Assembly (NCBI GenBank): GCA_001782165.1
Contig: MFNV01000010.1
Span: forward strand, 1 to 51,532
Reading direction: 5' to 3'
Source: Candidatus Levybacteria bacterium RIFCSPHIGHO2_01_FULL_41_15
Lineage (GTDB): Bacteria; Patescibacteriota; Microgenomatia; Levybacterales; UBA12049
DNA length: 51,532 nucleotides
Positions 49,730 to 51,532 of the stretch are shown piece by piece. A model generated the notes under the pieces. The model did not search any database and was not told the origin of the DNA. It saw nothing but the letters and a program-made list of their open reading frames with translations. How positions within the stretch are numbered: the first letter of the stretch is position 1; each line of letters opens with the position of its first letter. Position numbers and translations under genes: made by a program.

Positions 49730-50464
49730 ATGGTAGAAAGACAGAGAACGCTTCAGGAACTTCATGCAAGAAGACAGGCATTTGTTGTAAAAGCCATAGA
49801 GCAAGGTGCTTATCTTAGAAAACCGGAGGGAGTTAGTCAAAGAGTTTGGGACAGAAGTGTAAACATCGGGGTTGCACGCAATTTAGGCCTCTCTACTTTT
49901 GAAAGACTTGGGAGTTCATATGATAAAACATGGCAATTGGCAAGACTCGACAACATACGTTTTCTTTCGACAATCTGGGAAAGTGCTCCTCAAGCTGTTC
50001 AAGAGGAATATCCGCTCTCGGAATTTCTCAGCCCTAAACCGCGAGCCAAAAAAGAAAGAGCGTGCAGAAGTAAGCTTAAAGTGGAAAGGTTTCTCAAGGT
50101 TATAGAAGAGATGGATAACGATCACAAAGTTCAGGAGGAATTCGATCACCTTTCTAACAGAGCAATCATTAGATATTGTTCAACATATCCCAAAAATTCA
50201 GACCGGCCAAATCGCATAACTGTTTTAAAAGATGTAATAATGCAAGGATTTCGATATTCTCCTCGCTATGCCCATCTTTTCGCAGATTCAATTGGAAGAC
50301 ATGGAATTCCAATAAAAAAGGCGAGAAGGTCGTTAAGCAATCCTAAAATACCCGTCCAGAATTATTATTATCTTTTAGCACGGGATTCTCAAAGGGCATT
50401 AAATGCGCTTGAGACAGATGAAGCTTTGACCCCTTTTAAAATTCTTAGCTTAGAAGCTGCGTAG
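49730..50464 (+). CDS. Putative HTH protein, short paralogue
   Basis: 244 residues. The N-terminus (MVERQRTLQELHARRQAFVV, then RSVNIGVARNLGLSTFERLG) aligns with the longer protein at 48395, and the C-terminus (ITVLKDVIMQGFRYSPRYAH, QNYYYLLARDSQRALNALET) aligns with that protein's C-terminal region. The middle HTH-like segment is missing or replaced by a basic stretch (KPRAKKERACRSKLKVERF). Tandem duplication with shared upstream DNA is evident. Function unknown; regulatory DNA binding is the best guess. Confidence 0.55.
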   Translation: MVERQRTLQELHARRQAFVVKAIEQGAYLRKPEGVSQRVWDRSVNIGVARNLGLSTFERLGSSYDKTWQLARLDNIRFLSTIWESAPQAVQEEYPLSEFLSPKPRAKKERACRSKLKVERFLKVIEEMDNDHKVQEEFDHLSNRAIIRYCSTYPKNSDRPNRITVLKDVIMQGFRYSPRYAHLFADSIGRHGIPIKKARRSLSNPKIPVQNYYYLLARDSQRALNALETDEALTPFKILSLEAA

Positions 50465-50480
50465 TTATTAACTTTGATTC

Positions 50481-50508
50481 TTGACAAAGGTTTTTATTCA
50501 ACTATAAT
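50481..50508 (+). promoter_or_regulatory. Strong promoter upstream of 16S
   Basis: TTGACA, 16-nt spacer, TATAAT: consensus boxes, the strongest promoter in the window. Confidence 0.8.
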
Positions 50509-50514
50509 AGATTT

Positions 50515-50589
50515 TGGTATGTAAGACTTTCGCCAAAAGTTTGGTCTCGTTTCAAACGAGAGTTGTGACCCGCCTTTGGCGGGATTTTT
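50515..50589 (+). ncRNA. Short leader RNA ending in an intrinsic terminator
   Basis: From the predicted start to the terminator is about 75 nt. A near-perfect TCTCGTTT-c-AAACGAGA hairpin precedes CCCGCC-ttt-GGCGGG followed by ATTTTT. An upstream CGCCAAAAG can pair with CTTTGGCG of the terminator, giving a possible antiterminator. It is either an attenuated 16S leader or a separate small RNA. Confidence 0.5.
50569..50589 (+). terminator. Intrinsic terminator between promoter and 16S
   Basis: Perfect 6-bp GC stem CCCGCC/GGCGGG, loop ttt, then ATTTTT. Confidence 0.75.
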
Positions 50590-50684
50590 GGTCTTAATAT
50601 CTTAAAATAGCACATTAACAAGTGAATCAGCAACATTTTGGATACACTTCTTTAAGCTAAATTCAAGGAGGTCATCCGCTCGAT

Positions 50685-50731
50685 CTTACTTTTCGCCTTA
50701 CCTACTATTCGTAGCGCGGCTCAAAGAGCGA
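50685..50731. repeat. Diverged third copy of the island-flanking repeat
   Basis: Shares cttacttttc-g-cctt on the left and cggctcaaagagc on the right with 8965 and 12660. The central 16-bp palindrome is replaced by an unrelated hairpin (CTAC-tatt-cGTAG). Confidence 0.7.
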
Positions 50732-50779
50732 TCTTTGGCGGATTGTCCATCTTTGATGGCCAAGAAGTGGTAGGAATGT

Positions 50780-50815
50780 TTTGACAAAGTCATTTGGACT
50801 TCGTCAAATTTTTTT
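50780..50815 (+). other. Hairpin plus T-run at the 16S 5' end
   Basis: TTTGAC-a-AAGTC pairs with GACTT-c-GTCAAA, followed by seven T. It has intrinsic-terminator form but ends where mature 16S should begin, so it may be a processing stem or a site overridden by rRNA antitermination. Confidence 0.6.
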
Positions 50816-50893
50816 GAGGATTTGATCCTGGTCCAGGATGAACGCTGGCGGCGTGCCTTAGGCATGCAAGTCGTTCGGTCCGTAGGACCGAAC

Positions 50894-51341
50894 AGTTAAC
50901 AGTTGACCAATTGACCGTTAACAATTTAACATAAAAGAGTGAGAACTTTTAGATTTCTAGAACTCCCAGTCTATAAAGATGGAAAGTCTTTTTATCGAAA
51001 ATGTTTATTTCTAACTAAGAATTTGAATAAACAGTATTGGGAATTAGGTGACCAGTTAAGAAGGGCAGCATTATCGGTTTGTCTTAATATTGCAGAGGGA
51101 TCTGCAAAGTATTCTGATAAAGATTTTAAAAGATTTCTTGAAAATTCACTGGGATCTATTAATGAAGCCATCGCTTGTTTAGATATAGCTTATGATAACT
51201 CGCTAATAAAGAAGGCAACATACGAGGATTTAAAAGTTTTGGCAGAAAGTATAACAAAACAACTTGAAGGATTGGCTAAGAAACTTCGAAGCTCTTAATT
51301 TGTTAGTTTGTTAATTGGTCGAAAGTTAATTGTTGAAAGTT
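50894..51341 (+). other. Intervening sequence 1 in 16S (V1)
   Basis: Flanked by two rRNA-like hairpins (GTTCGGTCC-gta-GGACCGAAC and CTGTCC-tac-GGACAG). Its ends pair with each other: GACCAATT at 50905 with AATTGGTC at 51313, plus weaker AT pairing around it. This is the architecture of RNase-III-excised rRNA intervening sequences. It encodes a four-helix-bundle protein. Confidence 0.8.
50939..51298 (+). CDS. Four-helix-bundle (S23-like) protein inside the 16S IVS
   Basis: 119 residues, GTG start. The hallmark QLRRAALSVCLNIAEGSAKY spans residues 39-58, followed by DKDFKRFLENSLGSINEAIA, as in classic S23/IVS proteins of 23S rRNA. It is intact, in contrast to the decayed copy between nusG and rplK. 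It may bind the rRNA or the excised IVS; the family's real activity is not established. How it is translated from within a pre-rRNA is unclear; no good ribosome site is seen. Confidence 0.85.
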   Translation: MRTFRFLELPVYKDGKSFYRKCLFLTKNLNKQYWELGDQLRRAALSVCLNIAEGSAKYSDKDFKRFLENSLGSINEAIACLDIAYDNSLIKKATYEDLKVLAESITKQLEGLAKKLRSS

Positions 51342-51456
51342 CTGTCCTACGGACAGAGGCGGACGGGTGAGTAACGCGTAGGAATCTACCTCTGGGTGGA
51401 ACATAGCTCATCGAAAGATGGGGTAATATTCCATAGCCTCAAGGTGGTACCTTGAG

Positions 51457-51532
51457 AAAATCCTAAGCACAAAATTACAAATTCTAAATAATATCAAAAT
51501 CACAATAACCAAAATACAAAACAGTTTGGGAT
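51457..51532 (+). repeat. Dispersed AT-rich element interrupting 16S (V2), cut by window
   Basis: It starts AAATCCTAAGCAC, whose inverted counterpart ends the element at 15535-15660. The core caaattctaaataatatcaa and aaaacagtttgggat match the copies near 30005 and 32520. Confidence 0.75.

Larger units (their letters stand above)
50810..51532 (+). rRNA. rrs: 16S rRNA gene, 5' part, interrupted by insertions
   Basis: Conserved blocks are in order: TTTGATCCTGG (E. coli ~12), AACGCTGGCGGCGTGCCT, GGCATGCAAGTCG, then AGAGGCGGACGGGTGAGTAA (E. coli ~97-117). Between the last two, at the tip of helix 6 (variable region V1), ~450 nt are inserted. After CTCAAGGT..ACCTTGAG in the V2 region a second, AT-rich insertion begins and runs off the window. 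The 5' end is estimated by alignment to E. coli numbering. CPR 16S genes are known to carry insertions; these two are of different kinds. Confidence 0.93.

Noticed and set aside
1-51532. CRISPR array or cas genes
   Set aside because: No regularly spaced identical repeats with unique spacers and no Cas motifs were seen; the regular repeats at 1-170 and 1183-1650 are protein-coding.

Overview
The window is a compact, AT-rich bacterial chromosome segment whose features point to the Candidate Phyla Radiation (Patescibacteria), most likely a Microgenomates-type lineage. The reasons are the insertion-riddled 16S rRNA gene at the right end, many small four-helix-bundle (S23-like) proteins, large secreted repeat proteins, typical CPR 'O-antigen ligase + TPR' and DUF5667-type proteins, very short intergenic distances and many apparently leaderless genes. 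TGA is used as a normal stop (for example at 7429-7431), so this is not a code-25 lineage. The phylum call is inference from gene content; no phylogeny was run.

Layout. 1-7431: the 3' part of a giant fibre-like surface protein that starts before the window, three tandem four-helix-bundle genes, and a secreted TSP3/Pro-Thr-linker/beta-helix protein. 7476-15523 (minus strand): the secE-nusG-rplK-rplA ... rplJ-rplL ribosomal cluster, split between rplA and rplJ by an accessory island (excisionase-like HTH, HicBA toxin-antitoxin, cupin, a GC-rich Nudix-like gene, a glycosyltransferase-like gene). The island is bracketed by identical 43-bp direct repeats. A decayed four-helix-bundle gene lies between nusG and rplK. 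15740-19526: galU, a PAP2 phosphatase and small unknowns. 19590-21139: a promoter-driven, rod-like structured RNA candidate, then tRNA-Thr(TGT), tRNA-Tyr(GTA), tRNA-Thr(GGT), rpmG, a broken GIY-YIG gene and tRNA-Trp(CCA), with two 5' tRNA-half remnants. 21190-30694: gpmA, an M50 protease, rpmB, fmt-def, three lipoproteins, a large O-antigen-ligase-like protein and a ParDE-like toxin-antitoxin pair. 31020-41980: a large unknown, the mreB-mreC-mreD-PBP2 cell-shape cluster, dprA, a DUF4258/DUF2283 pair and topA. 41985-50464: a PsbP-like anchored protein, a TrpR-family regulator with palindromic operators, envelope proteins, two methyltransferases and a pair of paralogous HTH-type proteins. 50481-51532: the rRNA promoter and leader and the start of a 16S gene interrupted at least twice.

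Themes that cut across genes: (i) at least 17 genes have a sigma70-like -10 box only 5-8 nt upstream of the start codon, indicating leaderless mRNAs; (ii) a TrpR-like repressor is surrounded by a CTAG-centred palindrome that recurs upstream of a toxin-antitoxin operon and an envelope gene; (iii) dispersed AT-rich elements with terminal inverted repeats occupy intergenic gaps and one copy interrupts the 16S gene; (iv) short AT 'filler' and GC-rich palindromes appear in frame inside essential genes (rplJ, rplL, rplA, mreB, topA, PBP2, dprA). All functional names rest on motif recognition by eye, not on database searches.
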